Source of the DNA: Candidatus Thiodiazotropha sp. (ex Monitilora ramsayi)
GTDB taxonomy: Bacteria > Pseudomonadota > Gammaproteobacteria > Chromatiales > Chromatiaceae
DNA: 64,000 nucleotides
NCBI GenBank assembly: GCA_025655595.1
Contig: JAHXIO010000005.1
Span: 620,001 to 684,000, forward strand
Direction: 5' to 3'
How positions within the stretch are numbered: the first letter of the stretch is position 1; each line of letters starts with the position of its first letter. Made by a program: the position numbers and the translations under genes. Under the pieces are notes generated by a model. That model was given only the letters and a program-made list of their open reading frames with translations. It did no database searches and was not told the DNA's origin. This document shows, piece after piece, positions 8,851 through 17,524 of this stretch.

Positions 8851-9390
8851 ATGGGTAAGCAGTACGACCTGATTACCGAGAAACATGCCCAGTTCATCAT
8901 TAGGCAACAGCTTTTTTTCGTTGCCACCGCCGCAATCGAAGGAAGAATCAACCTCTCACCCAAGGGGCTCGACAGCCTGCGTATTGTCAACCCTAATCAA
9001 GTGGCCTGGCTGAATCTCACGGGTAGCGGCAATGAGACTGCGGCCCATCTCCAGGATGACAACCGAATGACGCTCATGTTCTGCGCATTTGAAGGCGATC
9101 CCAAAGTACTGCGTGTCTATGGGCGTGCGAGCAGCCACCACGAGGGCAGCGAGGTCTGGGAGGAGCATATCGGTCGTTTTCCGCGTCTGCCGGGGGCACG
9201 CCAGGTCATCGTGATGGAGGTGGACTCCGTGGTCAGCTCCTGCGGTTTTGGTATTCCGCTGTTTGACTATGCGGGACAACGGGAGGCGCTACCGGCCTGG
9301 GCCGAAAAAAAGGGGGAGCAGGGTATCAGGGACTACTGGTACGAGCGCAACGACCGTACTATCGACGGCAAACCGTCGGATTTTGGCTGA
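8851..9390 (+). CDS. Pyridoxamine 5'-phosphate oxidase-like (split-barrel flavin) protein
   Basis: 179 residues. It has the split-barrel pattern of PPOX proteins: FFVATAAIEGRINLSPKG, then VAWLNLTGSGNETAAHLQDD, MTLMFCAFEG and VLRVYGRA. This subgroup of small PPOX proteins binds FMN or F420 and is poorly characterised; it is not the PdxH enzyme itself. A GAGGAG ribosome-binding site lies upstream. It follows the unknown gene at 8057 by 32 bases and is convergent with the EF-G gene, stopping two bases before that gene's end. Confidence 0.85.
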   Translation: MGKQYDLITEKHAQFIIRQQLFFVATAAIEGRINLSPKGLDSLRIVNPNQVAWLNLTGSGNETAAHLQDDNRMTLMFCAFEGDPKVLRVYGRASSHHEGSEVWEEHIGRFPRLPGARQVIVMEVDSVVSSCGFGIPLFDYAGQREALPAWAEKKGEQGIRDYWYERNDRTIDGKPSDFG

Positions 9391-9392
9391 TC

Positions 9393-11474
9393 TTATCCGA
9401 CATTGAATCCCAGGCGCCTCATGACCTCCGCCGGTACCGGTGCGAAATGGTCCAATTCCATGGAGAATGCGCCACGTCCGTGGGTGGCTGAGCGGAGTTC
9501 GGTGGCATAACCGAACATCTCTGACAGGGGGACGTGATTCCGGATAGCCTTCAGCTGTCCCGGGCGATCGCCAACCCCCTCGACTTCGGCCCGGCGTCCG
9601 GTCAGTTGTCCCAGTACCTCCCCCAGGTTCTCTTCCGGGGTGATAACTTCACAGCTGACGACGGGTTCGAGAAAAATTGATCTCCCCTTCGACAGACCTT
9701 CGCGCAGTGCCATGCCGGCGGCAATTTTGAAGGCGAGGGGGTTGGAGTCGGTGGCGTGTGCAGAGCCGTCGACAATAGTCACCTTGATATCGGTCACCGG
9801 ATAGCCGCCAATGATGCCGCTGTTGGCCGCCTCCCTGATGCCGCTTTCCACTGCAGATACGAACTCCGTCGGAATGGCCCCGCCAGTGAGTCTGTTATCC
9901 ACCTGCAGACCCTGTCCGGCATCTGCGGGGGTTAGATTGATGACCACATGACCATAATGGCCATGGCCGCCGGTCTGTCTGATGAAACGCCCCTCGGCTC
10001 TCTCCACCGGCCGGGTAATGGTCTCTTTGTAGGCGACTTTCGGTTTGCCGGTACGGACGTTGACACCTTGTTCTCTCTTCAATTTTTCGAGCAGAACTTC
10101 AAGGTGTAGCTCACCCATGCCTGAGAGAATGGTCTGGCCGGTCTCTTCTTCTGTCTCGGCTTTGAAAGTGGGGTCATCCTCGGCAAGATGTGTCAGCGCC
10201 TCGCCGATCCGTTCATGGTCCTGGGCGGTGACCGGTGTCACGGTGATTTTGATCACCGGGTCGGGGAAGTCGATCGGTTCCAGCAGCATCGGATGGTGGG
10301 GATCACAGAGAGTGTCGCCGGTATAGGCCTCCTTCATCCCCAGCAGGGCTGCGATATCACCGGCGTGAACCTCAGTGATGTCGTCCCTGTGTTCGGCATA
10401 CATCCGCTCAAGGCGTCCTACCCGCTGAGGTCGGCCGTATCTGGGGTTGAGGACAGTAGCGCCCGACTTGAGGACTCCGGAATAGACCCGCACATAACAG
10501 AGTCGGCCGGCGTAGGGATCGGTTACCGTCTTGAACAGCAGTGCGCTGAGTGGTGCATCATCTTCGGATTGGCGCTCAACCGGATTTTCCGTATCGGGAT
10601 GTCGTCCGGTGATATTGCCGATATCGAGAGGTGAAGGCAGATAATCGATGACTGCATCCAGGAGTGGCTGTACACCCTTGTTTCTGAGTGAGCTGCCGCA
10701 GAGTACAGGCACAATCTTGCTGCTGAGGGTGGCGCGACGGAGTGCGTCGCGGATCTCATCGCACTCGATCTCGGCTCCCTCCAGCCAACGAGCGAGTAGT
10801 AGATCATCCTGTTCAGCGATCTGCTCGATCAGGTCCGCGCGTGCCGACTCAGCCGTTTTAAGATGACTTTCGGGGATCTCTCCATAGTCTCTGTGTGCCC
10901 CTAATTCATCACGCCAGCGGATCGCTTTCATGTCGAGAAGATCGATCACGCCCTCGAAATCCGATTCGAACCCCAGGGGTAGCTGTAGGGCGACAGGATT
11001 GGCGCCGAGTCGCGCTTTGATACTGTCCAGCGACTGTTGGAAGTCAGCGCCCAGCCGATCCATCTTGTTGATGAAACAAAGACGCGGTACGCCATATTTA
11101 TCTGCCTGTCGCCAGACTGTTTCACTCTGGGGTTCGACTCCCTGTGAGGCGTCGAATACCACCACTGCACCATCAAGTACCCTTAGCGCACGCTGCACCT
11201 CTGCAGTGAAATCGATATGGCCGGGGGTATCGATGAGGTTGATCTGATGATCGTTCCAGAAAGCCGTCACGGCGGCATCGACGATGGTGATGCCGCGCTC
11301 CCGCTCCTGATCCATCCAGTCTGTGACGGTGGTGCCGTTGTCTACAGAGCCCAGCTGATGCGTGCGGCCCGCATAGTAGAGAAAGCGTTCGGTGGTGGTG
11401 GTTTTGCCGGCATCGATATGGGCAATCAGACCGATGTTGCGAAGTTTCTCAATAGGAGTGGGTTTGGCTGACAT
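9393..11474 (-). CDS. fusA2: Elongation factor G paralogue
   Basis: 693 residues, full length. The GTPase motifs are intact: AHIDAGKTTT (G1, near 17-24), DTPGHIDFT (G3) and NKMDRLG (G4). Domains II to V follow, with GELHLEVLLEKLKRE in domain III and the GGYPVTDIKV region in domain IV. It stands alone, not in the str operon with rpsL, rpsG and tuf where the main fusA belongs, so it is most likely the second EF-G copy found in many gammaproteobacteria. Such paralogues range from translocation-only or recycling-only factors to poorly active versions; the sequence alone does not decide. Confidence 0.92.
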   Translation of the reverse strand: MSAKPTPIEKLRNIGLIAHIDAGKTTTTERFLYYAGRTHQLGSVDNGTTVTDWMDQERERGITIVDAAVTAFWNDHQINLIDTPGHIDFTAEVQRALRVLDGAVVVFDASQGVEPQSETVWRQADKYGVPRLCFINKMDRLGADFQQSLDSIKARLGANPVALQLPLGFESDFEGVIDLLDMKAIRWRDELGAHRDYGEIPESHLKTAESARADLIEQIAEQDDLLLARWLEGAEIECDEIRDALRRATLSSKIVPVLCGSSLRNKGVQPLLDAVIDYLPSPLDIGNITGRHPDTENPVERQSEDDAPLSALLFKTVTDPYAGRLCYVRVYSGVLKSGATVLNPRYGRPQRVGRLERMYAEHRDDITEVHAGDIAALLGMKEAYTGDTLCDPHHPMLLEPIDFPDPVIKITVTPVTAQDHERIGEALTHLAEDDPTFKAETEEETGQTILSGMGELHLEVLLEKLKREQGVNVRTGKPKVAYKETITRPVERAEGRFIRQTGGHGHYGHVVINLTPADAGQGLQVDNRLTGGAIPTEFVSAVESGIREAANSGIIGGYPVTDIKVTIVDGSAHATDSNPLAFKIAAGMALREGLSKGRSIFLEPVVSCEVITPEENLGEVLGQLTGRRAEVEGVGDRPGQLKAIRNHVPLSEMFGYATELRSATHGRGAFSMELDHFAPVPAEVMRRLGFNVG

Positions 11475-11543
11475 GGGAGGGTCTGTTTCTTATTGGGACT
11501 TTATGTTGGATTGAGTTTAGGTGTCATTGGGAAGTCGTTGTGA

Positions 11544-11559
11544 GTTAGGGCCTGTTAAC
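11544..11559 (+). repeat. Solo 16-base copy of the terminus of the 48 kb repeat element
   Basis: The sixteen bases GTTAGGGCCTGTTAAC are identical to the outer end of the right terminal repeat of the element at 48031-48297 (reverse strand, including its flanking GTT). The match ends there. It lies in the gap between yjbQ and fusA2 and may be a remnant of a former copy. Confidence 0.45.
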
Positions 11560-11584
11560 TGGTGAACAGCTCGATATAAAACAC

Positions 11585-12007
11585 CTACTCGGCCTCACCA
11601 TAAAGGGTCACTGTCACCTGTCGACGGTGAGGATGGGTACGATGCTCCCACAGATAGATTCCCTGCCATGTCCCCAGGTCAGATCTCCCCTGGGTGATGG
11701 GAAAGCTTAGATCCATTTTTGTGAGTATGGAGCGGATATGCGCTGCCATGTCGTCTGTACCCTCCAGTGTATGTTCGAAGTGGGGGTCGCCATCGGTCAC
11801 CAGCCTCGACATGAACCCCTCCAGGTCGGAACGGACCGTCGGGTCGGCGTTCTCACACAGAATCAGCGAGGCGCTGGTGTGGTGGATGAAGAGTTGGCAG
11901 ATGCCGGTCTCGATGCCCGAGCTTTCCACGACCTGGGCTACCTGACGGGTGATGTTGTAGGTGTTCCGTCCCCGGGTCTCGATCTGCAGTCGCTGCTGTA
12001 TCACCAT
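11585..12007 (-). CDS. yjbQ: YjbQ-family protein (UPF0047)
   Basis: 140 residues from the ATG at 12007, chosen because GGGAGAAG lies about ten bases before it and because the family is about 138 residues; a longer reading to 12085 would run up to the recG start. The motif LFIHHTSASLILCENADP and the C-terminal GTWQGIYLWEHRTHPHRRQV are diagnostic. E. coli YjbQ has weak thiamine phosphate synthase activity, but the main role is not settled. The gene is divergent from recG with about 78 bases between starts. Confidence 0.93.
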   Translation of the reverse strand: MVIQQRLQIETRGRNTYNITRQVAQVVESSGIETGICQLFIHHTSASLILCENADPTVRSDLEGFMSRLVTDGDPHFEHTLEGTDDMAAHIRSILTKMDLSFPITQGRSDLGTWQGIYLWEHRTHPHRRQVTVTLYGEAE

Positions 12008-12084
12008 CTTTGCACTTCTCCCACTGAATCTGGCATGCTTCTCATACTTCCCGCCATACGATCTTACATTGAAAGTGTGAGCCA

Positions 12085-14190
12085 TTGAAAAAACAGGACA
12101 GTCAGCCAGTGAGTCTGGCCGAGCAACCCGTCACCCTGCTCAAAGGTGTCGGCGCAAGGAATGCGCAAAAGCTCGCTCGTATCAGTATCGAATCAGTTCA
12201 GGATCTGCTGTTCCATCTGCCCCTGCGCTATCAGGACCGGACTAGGGTCCAGCCCATTGGTGCAGTGCGGAGAGGCGATCAGGTGGTTATCGAGGGCGAA
12301 GTCGATGTGGCGGAGATCAAATACGGCAGGCGACGTTCGTTGTTGGTGAGGCTCTCCGACGGTACCGGCGGCATTATTCTACGCTTTTTCTATTTCAGTA
12401 ATGCGCAACGGCAGGCATTGGCCAGGGGCGTGCGACTACGCTGTTTCGGCGAGGTGCGTAACGGGCCCAACAGCCTGGAGATGGTCCATCCCGAATATCA
12501 GCGAGTGGACCCGGATGAGCCGTTGCAGACTGAGGAGGCACTGACCCCTATCTATCCCACCACAGAAGGGGTGCATCAGCTGACCCTGAGGGGATTGATG
12601 CCGCAAGCGTTGGCGCTGCTCGAACAGGGACCCTCAGGTTTGCAGGAGTTGCTGCCCGATACGCTGTTGCAACGTTTTCAATTGGGGAGCCTGGTTCGGG
12701 CGCTGGTTTTTCTACACCGGCCACCGCCCGATGCGGACCAGCAGCAGTTGTTGGCCGGTACTCATCCTGCCCAACAACGGCTCGCCTTCGAAGAGCTGCT
12801 GGCGCATCAGATCAGCTTGCGAAAATTACGTTCACAACATCAGCGGACCCATGCCACTGCACTGTCGCTTGAGAGTCAGCTGAAGCAACGCCTGCTGTCG
12901 GATATTCCCTTTTCACTGACGTCGGCACAAGCACGTGTCATCGATGAGATCGGCCAGGACCTGACCCGGTCCTATCCCATGCAGCGATTGGTGCAGGGGG
13001 ATGTGGGTGCCGGTAAGACCATTGTCAGTGCACTGGCTGCCATACAGGCGATTGCTGCCGGTGCCCAGGTTGCCCTGATGGCACCTACTGAACTGCTGGC
13101 TGAGCAGCACCTAAGCAGTTTTTCCCAATGGCTCGAACCGTTAGGGATCAACATTGCCTGGCTGACCGGCCGCATGAAAGGGCGCGCTCGCAGCCTGGCG
13201 CTTGAAGTGATCGCCTCAGGTGAGGTGCAGTTGATCGTCGGCACCCATGCTCTGTTTCAGGATGATGTGGTTTTCAATGATCTGGGATTGGTGATTATCG
13301 ATGAGCAGCATCGCTTCGGTGTGCATCAGCGTCTGGCCTTGAGAGAGAAGGGCCGCAGGCAAGGGCATGCGCCTCATCAACTGATCATGACAGCCACCCC
13401 CATTCCCCGCACCCTGGCAATGACCGCCTACGCCGATCTCGATCTGTCGGTCATCGACAGCCTGCCACCAGGGCGCAAGCCGGTCACAACTGCTGTGATC
13501 AGCGATCAGCGCCGGGATGAGGTGGTGGAACGTGTAAGGGCGGCCTGTGCAGAGGGTCGACAGGCCTATTGGGTATGCACCTTGATCGAAGAGTCCGAAG
13601 CACTGCAGTGTCAGGCAGCGGAAGAGAGCGCCCGGATGCTGTCGGAAGCCTTGCCGGAACTGCGGGTCGGCCTGGTACACGGGCGGATCAAGGCGGAGCA
13701 GAAAGAGCAGGTCATGGGGGCTTTCAAAGCGGGCTCGCTCGATCTGCTGATTGCCACCACAGTGATCGAGGTGGGGGTGGATGTGCCGAATGCCAGCCTG
13801 ATGATCATCGAAAATGCCGAACGCCTGGGACTGGCCCAGTTACACCAGTTGCGGGGACGGGTCGGCCGGGGGAGTGCGGAGAGCCACTGTGTATTGATGT
13901 ATCACGCCCCGTTATCCCTCAATGCCAAATCGCGTCTGGCAATCCTGCGTGAGAGCGGCGATGGCTTCTATATCGCGCAGAAAGACCTGGAGATGCGGGG
14001 ACCGGGTGAGGTGCTGGGAACGCGTCAGACAGGTGATATGCAGCTGCGTATTGCGGATCTGGTCAGGGATCAGAAACTGCTAGACGATGTTCGTCAGGTG
14101 GCGGAGATGATACTGCGGGATCATCCGGTGCAGGCAGAACAACTGATTAATCGCTGGCTTGGACAGCGGGCAGACTATGGGCGCGCCTGA
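12085..14190 (+). CDS. recG: ATP-dependent DNA helicase RecG
   Basis: 701 residues from a TTG start. The N-terminal wedge domain (about 1-170, beginning VTLLKGVGARNAQKL) grips branched DNA. The helicase core has Walker A GDVGAGKT near 305-312, DEQHRFG near 407, TATPIPRTLA and the C-terminal VIEVGVDVPNA and QLHQLRGRVGRG motifs. RecG remodels stalled forks and Holliday junctions and removes R-loops. Its TGA overlaps the ATG of the next gene by one base, implying coupled translation with a lipoprotein, an odd partner for a helicase. Confidence 0.97.
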   Translation: MKKQDSQPVSLAEQPVTLLKGVGARNAQKLARISIESVQDLLFHLPLRYQDRTRVQPIGAVRRGDQVVIEGEVDVAEIKYGRRRSLLVRLSDGTGGIILRFFYFSNAQRQALARGVRLRCFGEVRNGPNSLEMVHPEYQRVDPDEPLQTEEALTPIYPTTEGVHQLTLRGLMPQALALLEQGPSGLQELLPDTLLQRFQLGSLVRALVFLHRPPPDADQQQLLAGTHPAQQRLAFEELLAHQISLRKLRSQHQRTHATALSLESQLKQRLLSDIPFSLTSAQARVIDEIGQDLTRSYPMQRLVQGDVGAGKTIVSALAAIQAIAAGAQVALMAPTELLAEQHLSSFSQWLEPLGINIAWLTGRMKGRARSLALEVIASGEVQLIVGTHALFQDDVVFNDLGLVIIDEQHRFGVHQRLALREKGRRQGHAPHQLIMTATPIPRTLAMTAYADLDLSVIDSLPPGRKPVTTAVISDQRRDEVVERVRAACAEGRQAYWVCTLIEESEALQCQAAEESARMLSEALPELRVGLVHGRIKAEQKEQVMGAFKAGSLDLLIATTVIEVGVDVPNASLMIIENAERLGLAQLHQLRGRVGRGSAESHCVLMYHAPLSLNAKSRLAILRESGDGFYIAQKDLEMRGPGEVLGTRQTGDMQLRIADLVRDQKLLDDVRQVAEMILRDHPVQAEQLINRWLGQRADYGRA

Positions 14191-15773
14191 TGGTGCGGAG
14201 GGTGAAATCGATGCTTGTCGTACAAAACTGGTCGCTGACGGGACTATCACTCGCGTTGTTGTTGTTTTCTTATGGCTGCACAACAATCTCGCCGAGGGAT
14301 ATAGCACTTCCACCTGCGCCCAAACTTGCGATACCGAGCGGTATTTTAACGACGGATGAGTCAGTAAAGATATTTGTTGACGGGCAGCTGGGACAAGAAT
14401 CCTGTAGTGATTATGATCCGGATACCCGGTCCTGTGGGAGTGGAGATAACAAGGCCTTCAGGGCGCTTAACCGGGCATCGACAGCTGCACGGCCTGGAGA
14501 TGAGGTACTGGTCAGGCAGGGGGTGATACGGAAGCAGTTCAAGCCAGCGACTTCCGGTGTCGAAGGGCGTCCGATCCGTTACCACCCCTATACCGGGGAG
14601 CAGGTGGTTTTTACAGGTATTCAGTCACCTGCCTGGTTCTTGCTCGATCGCCACTATCTGGTCATTGAGGGGTTTCATGTGGAAGAGGTGATCGGCTGGG
14701 GCAGACTGGAAAACGCCCACTACAACGAGATTCGAAACAATATATTCAAACAGGCACAGGCCCGGGGGACCACCGGTGGTTTAAAACTTACTGGCAGCCA
14801 CTATAACCGTATCGAGAATAATCGGTTTGAGCGTGGTAATGACAGTCTTGTGATCCAGGCATCGGATCGGAATCTGATTGCCGGGAACAGTTTCGAATGG
14901 GGTCGGCACAGTCTGTTGAGTCTGCGTTGCGGCAACTTCAATGTCATACGGGAAAACACCTTTCATAACGAAAGGCAAAAATCCATGGAGGTATATGACT
15001 GCGAAGCTGTCAGCGATGCCCCCTATCGGCTCGACGCAACAAAAAGAAACCTCATTGAACATAACCGCTTTATCCATGCCAGGGCATCGGGCCAGTCGCA
15101 CAGATATAACGCCATTCAGTATGCCGGTCAGTTCGGCATTGTGCGGCACAATCTGTTTCGAGACAATCTTGGCGGTGGGATCAACCTTGCCGTATACGCG
15201 GACGAGGCACTCCACAACTACGGCCACAGGATCTACAACAACACATTCTTTGAAAACCGTTGCTTTGCCCTTATCGATCGGGGGAGAGGTGGCGTCAAGG
15301 TCGGTGGGCATGCAGTGTTGAATAATCTGCTTTACAAGAATCGGGACTGTCGGGGTGGGGAACAGCAGGTCAACTTCCCTTGGGGCACTATTGATAAGGA
15401 CCTAAACGCAATGGCGAAGAAGGATCCCGGGTTTGTATCGGTTGCTGATGGCGACTTTCGCCTGAAGCCCGACAGCCCATGGGTCGACAGGGGTAGCTTT
15501 CTGACGAGAATCCGTACTGGCGGCCAGGGAAAAACATTGCCGTTGGAGGATGTGGCGTTCTTCTTTGACGGTGCTGGCGTGCCCGATGTGAATGGCGATC
15601 TGATCCAACTGGAAGGTGAGCAGCAGGTTGCTCGAGTGTTAAAGGTCGATTTTTCTACGCAGAGTTTGCTGTTGGACACGCCGTTGGTCTGGCAGGAGGG
15701 GCAAGGGGTTTCCTTACTGTTTGGCGGAGCGTCTCCGGATATGGGGGCGTATGGGGCTGAGACTCAGCGATAA
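14190..15773 (+). CDS. Parallel beta-helix repeat lipoprotein
   Basis: 527 residues from the ATG overlapping the recG stop; an in-frame ATG at 14211 is equally possible. A hydrophobic leader ends LLLFSYGC, a somewhat unusual lipobox (SYGC), so it is probably lipidated at Cys30. Residues about 85-400 contain repeated asparagine-rich coils (NEIRNNIFK, NRIENNRFE, NLIAGNSFE, NVIRENTFH, NLIEHNRF, YNNTFFENR) with the spacing of right-handed beta-helix proteins such as NosD and pectate-lyase relatives. These often bind or cut polysaccharides, but no catalytic signature is recognised. Co-translation with recG is visible; whether it is meaningful is unknown. Confidence 0.85.
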   Translation: MVRRVKSMLVVQNWSLTGLSLALLLFSYGCTTISPRDIALPPAPKLAIPSGILTTDESVKIFVDGQLGQESCSDYDPDTRSCGSGDNKAFRALNRASTAARPGDEVLVRQGVIRKQFKPATSGVEGRPIRYHPYTGEQVVFTGIQSPAWFLLDRHYLVIEGFHVEEVIGWGRLENAHYNEIRNNIFKQAQARGTTGGLKLTGSHYNRIENNRFERGNDSLVIQASDRNLIAGNSFEWGRHSLLSLRCGNFNVIRENTFHNERQKSMEVYDCEAVSDAPYRLDATKRNLIEHNRFIHARASGQSHRYNAIQYAGQFGIVRHNLFRDNLGGGINLAVYADEALHNYGHRIYNNTFFENRCFALIDRGRGGVKVGGHAVLNNLLYKNRDCRGGEQQVNFPWGTIDKDLNAMAKKDPGFVSVADGDFRLKPDSPWVDRGSFLTRIRTGGQGKTLPLEDVAFFFDGAGVPDVNGDLIQLEGEQQVARVLKVDFSTQSLLLDTPLVWQEGQGVSLLFGGASPDMGAYGAETQR

Positions 15774-15829
15774 CTCCTTTTCACAGGAATTCGTGCGATA
15801 ATCCCCTTTTTTCTCCAGGTAGCATTAAC

Positions 15830-16405
15830 TTGACCCAGCGCAGTACACCCTCAGTCGTTCCCGAACCCGAATGGGGTGAGTGGCGACGTCAACGTATTCA
15901 CGATATTCCGACCGGGATACAGACATGGTTACGCGACCAGGGATCGTTGACACGGAAGGTGATTCAGGCTTGCGGTGAGGGGTGTTTCCGGGTGCGGCTG
16001 CTGCATCAGGGCTGGGGGGCACCGCTTAACAGTGAACGCAGGGTGATGAGAACCCGGCGCGGGGTGATTACTCTGGTGCGTGAGGTGGAACTCCTTTGCG
16101 ATGAGCAGCCCTGGGTTTTTGCTCGCACATTGATTCCTGCCACCAGTCTGCAACGTTCCGTTCGTCGTCTCACGCAATTGGGGGAGAAGCCACTGGGGGC
16201 CGTACTCTTCAGTGATCCGAAGGTGCGTCGGGGAGTTACACAAATGGCCAGACTACAACCCAAACATCAGTTGTTCGATGCCGCTTGTGCGCACATCAAG
16301 GCACGCCCGGATAGCCTCTGGGCCAGACGTACCCTGTTCTATCTCGCTGATAGGCCCCTGTTAGTCAATGAGATCTTTCTACCCGGCATCCCTGTGAAGG
16401 AGTAG
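15830..16405 (+). CDS. ubiC: Chorismate lyase
   Basis: 191 residues from a TTG start. The conserved ARTLIPATSL, LGEKPLGAVLF and C-terminal WARRTLFYLADRPLLVNEIFLP match UbiC. It converts chorismate to 4-hydroxybenzoate and pyruvate, the first committed step of ubiquinone synthesis. ubiA follows six bases downstream, the classical ubiCA operon, so substrate supply and prenylation are co-expressed. No promoter was clearly identified in the 56-base gap after the beta-helix gene. Confidence 0.93.
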   Translation: MTQRSTPSVVPEPEWGEWRRQRIHDIPTGIQTWLRDQGSLTRKVIQACGEGCFRVRLLHQGWGAPLNSERRVMRTRRGVITLVREVELLCDEQPWVFARTLIPATSLQRSVRRLTQLGEKPLGAVLFSDPKVRRGVTQMARLQPKHQLFDAACAHIKARPDSLWARRTLFYLADRPLLVNEIFLPGIPVKE

Positions 16406-16410
16406 CGGAA

Positions 16411-17325
16411 GTGTCACAAAAGCCGCAGCTTCGGGTCAATTTGCAGGGCAATGAAAATGTTCCCTGGATGGAGCGCCTGCGCCGATATGCCCTGTTGGTC
16501 CGCCTGCACCGTCCCATCGGTATACTGCTGCTGCTCTGGCCAACCATGTGGGCGCTCTGGCTGGCGGGCGAGGGCCAGCCGCCCTGGGTGATCGTGCTGG
16601 TCTTTATGACGGGTGTGGCGTTGATGCGTTCAGCCGGTTGTGCCATCAACGACTATGCGGATCGGGACTTTGACGGTTACGTGGAGCGGACCAGAACACG
16701 TCCCATCGCCATGGGGCTGGTGACGCCGAAAGAAGCACTTGGCGTCTTTGCCGTACTCTCTCTGTTGGCGGCAGGCCTGTTGGTATTTCTCAATTGGCCC
16801 ACCCGGTTCATGTCGGTTGTCGCTCTGCTGCTGGCGGCAGTCTACCCCTTCATGAAACGCTACACCCATCTGCCGCAGGTGATGCTGGGGGCAGCATTCG
16901 GCTGGGCGGTGCCGATGGCGTTTATGGCGCTTGGCGAGTCGATACCTCCCATGGCCTGGATCCTGTTTGTTGCCACCCTGTTGTGGGCATTGATCTACGA
17001 TACCCAATACGCCATGGTGGATCGGGAGGACGATCTTAAAATCGGCGTTAAATCCAGCGCCATTCTCTTCGGCCGCTACGATAATCTGATTATCGCTATT
17101 TTACAGATCCTCATGCTGTTGCTCCTATTCCAGGTTGGAAATCTCGCTGAACGCGGCTGGATCTATCAGCTGGGGCTTCTGTCGGGTGCGGGATTGTTCG
17201 TCTATCAGCAGTGGCTGACCCGTGAACGGGAACCAAAGGCGTGCTTCGATGCTTTTCTCAACAACAATCTTTTCGGTCTGGCAATATTTCTCGGTCTGTT
17301 CCTCGACTATTTGGTAGCGGGCTGA
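16411..17325 (+). CDS. ubiA: 4-hydroxybenzoate polyprenyltransferase
   Basis: 304 residues from a GTG start. The first aspartate motif NDYADRDFDGYVERT (NDxxDxxxD) and the second, DREDDLKIGVKS (DxxxD), bind magnesium-prenyl diphosphate. About eight hydrophobic helices place it in the inner membrane. It attaches the polyprenyl tail to 4-hydroxybenzoate in ubiquinone synthesis, using the product of ubiC just upstream. A charged N-terminal extension precedes the first helix. No terminator is clear downstream, where a 199-base gap precedes a convergent gene. Confidence 0.95.
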   Translation: MSQKPQLRVNLQGNENVPWMERLRRYALLVRLHRPIGILLLLWPTMWALWLAGEGQPPWVIVLVFMTGVALMRSAGCAINDYADRDFDGYVERTRTRPIAMGLVTPKEALGVFAVLSLLAAGLLVFLNWPTRFMSVVALLLAAVYPFMKRYTHLPQVMLGAAFGWAVPMAFMALGESIPPMAWILFVATLLWALIYDTQYAMVDREDDLKIGVKSSAILFGRYDNLIIAILQILMLLLLFQVGNLAERGWIYQLGLLSGAGLFVYQQWLTREREPKACFDAFLNNNLFGLAIFLGLFLDYLVAG

Positions 17326-17524
17326 ACGAATTAATTAAAGGGGTTGTGGTGATCGGCTGGATGATCGATCAGATATGCCCATTCATCAGCACTGCCGATA
17401 TCAATTGAGGTCCGTTTTCGAGATTCATTATTTTCATGCCGACCATCACTGCCATGATGGCCGGCGATTTACGGCAATAACCCCTGTCTATGAAAGGATC
17501 GCTCTTAAAGAGCCTGAGCAGTAC

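Noticed and set aside
17390-17400. GCCGATAT between ubiA and the DUF255 gene.
   Set aside because: No -35 box at 11 bases and no gene in the matching direction.
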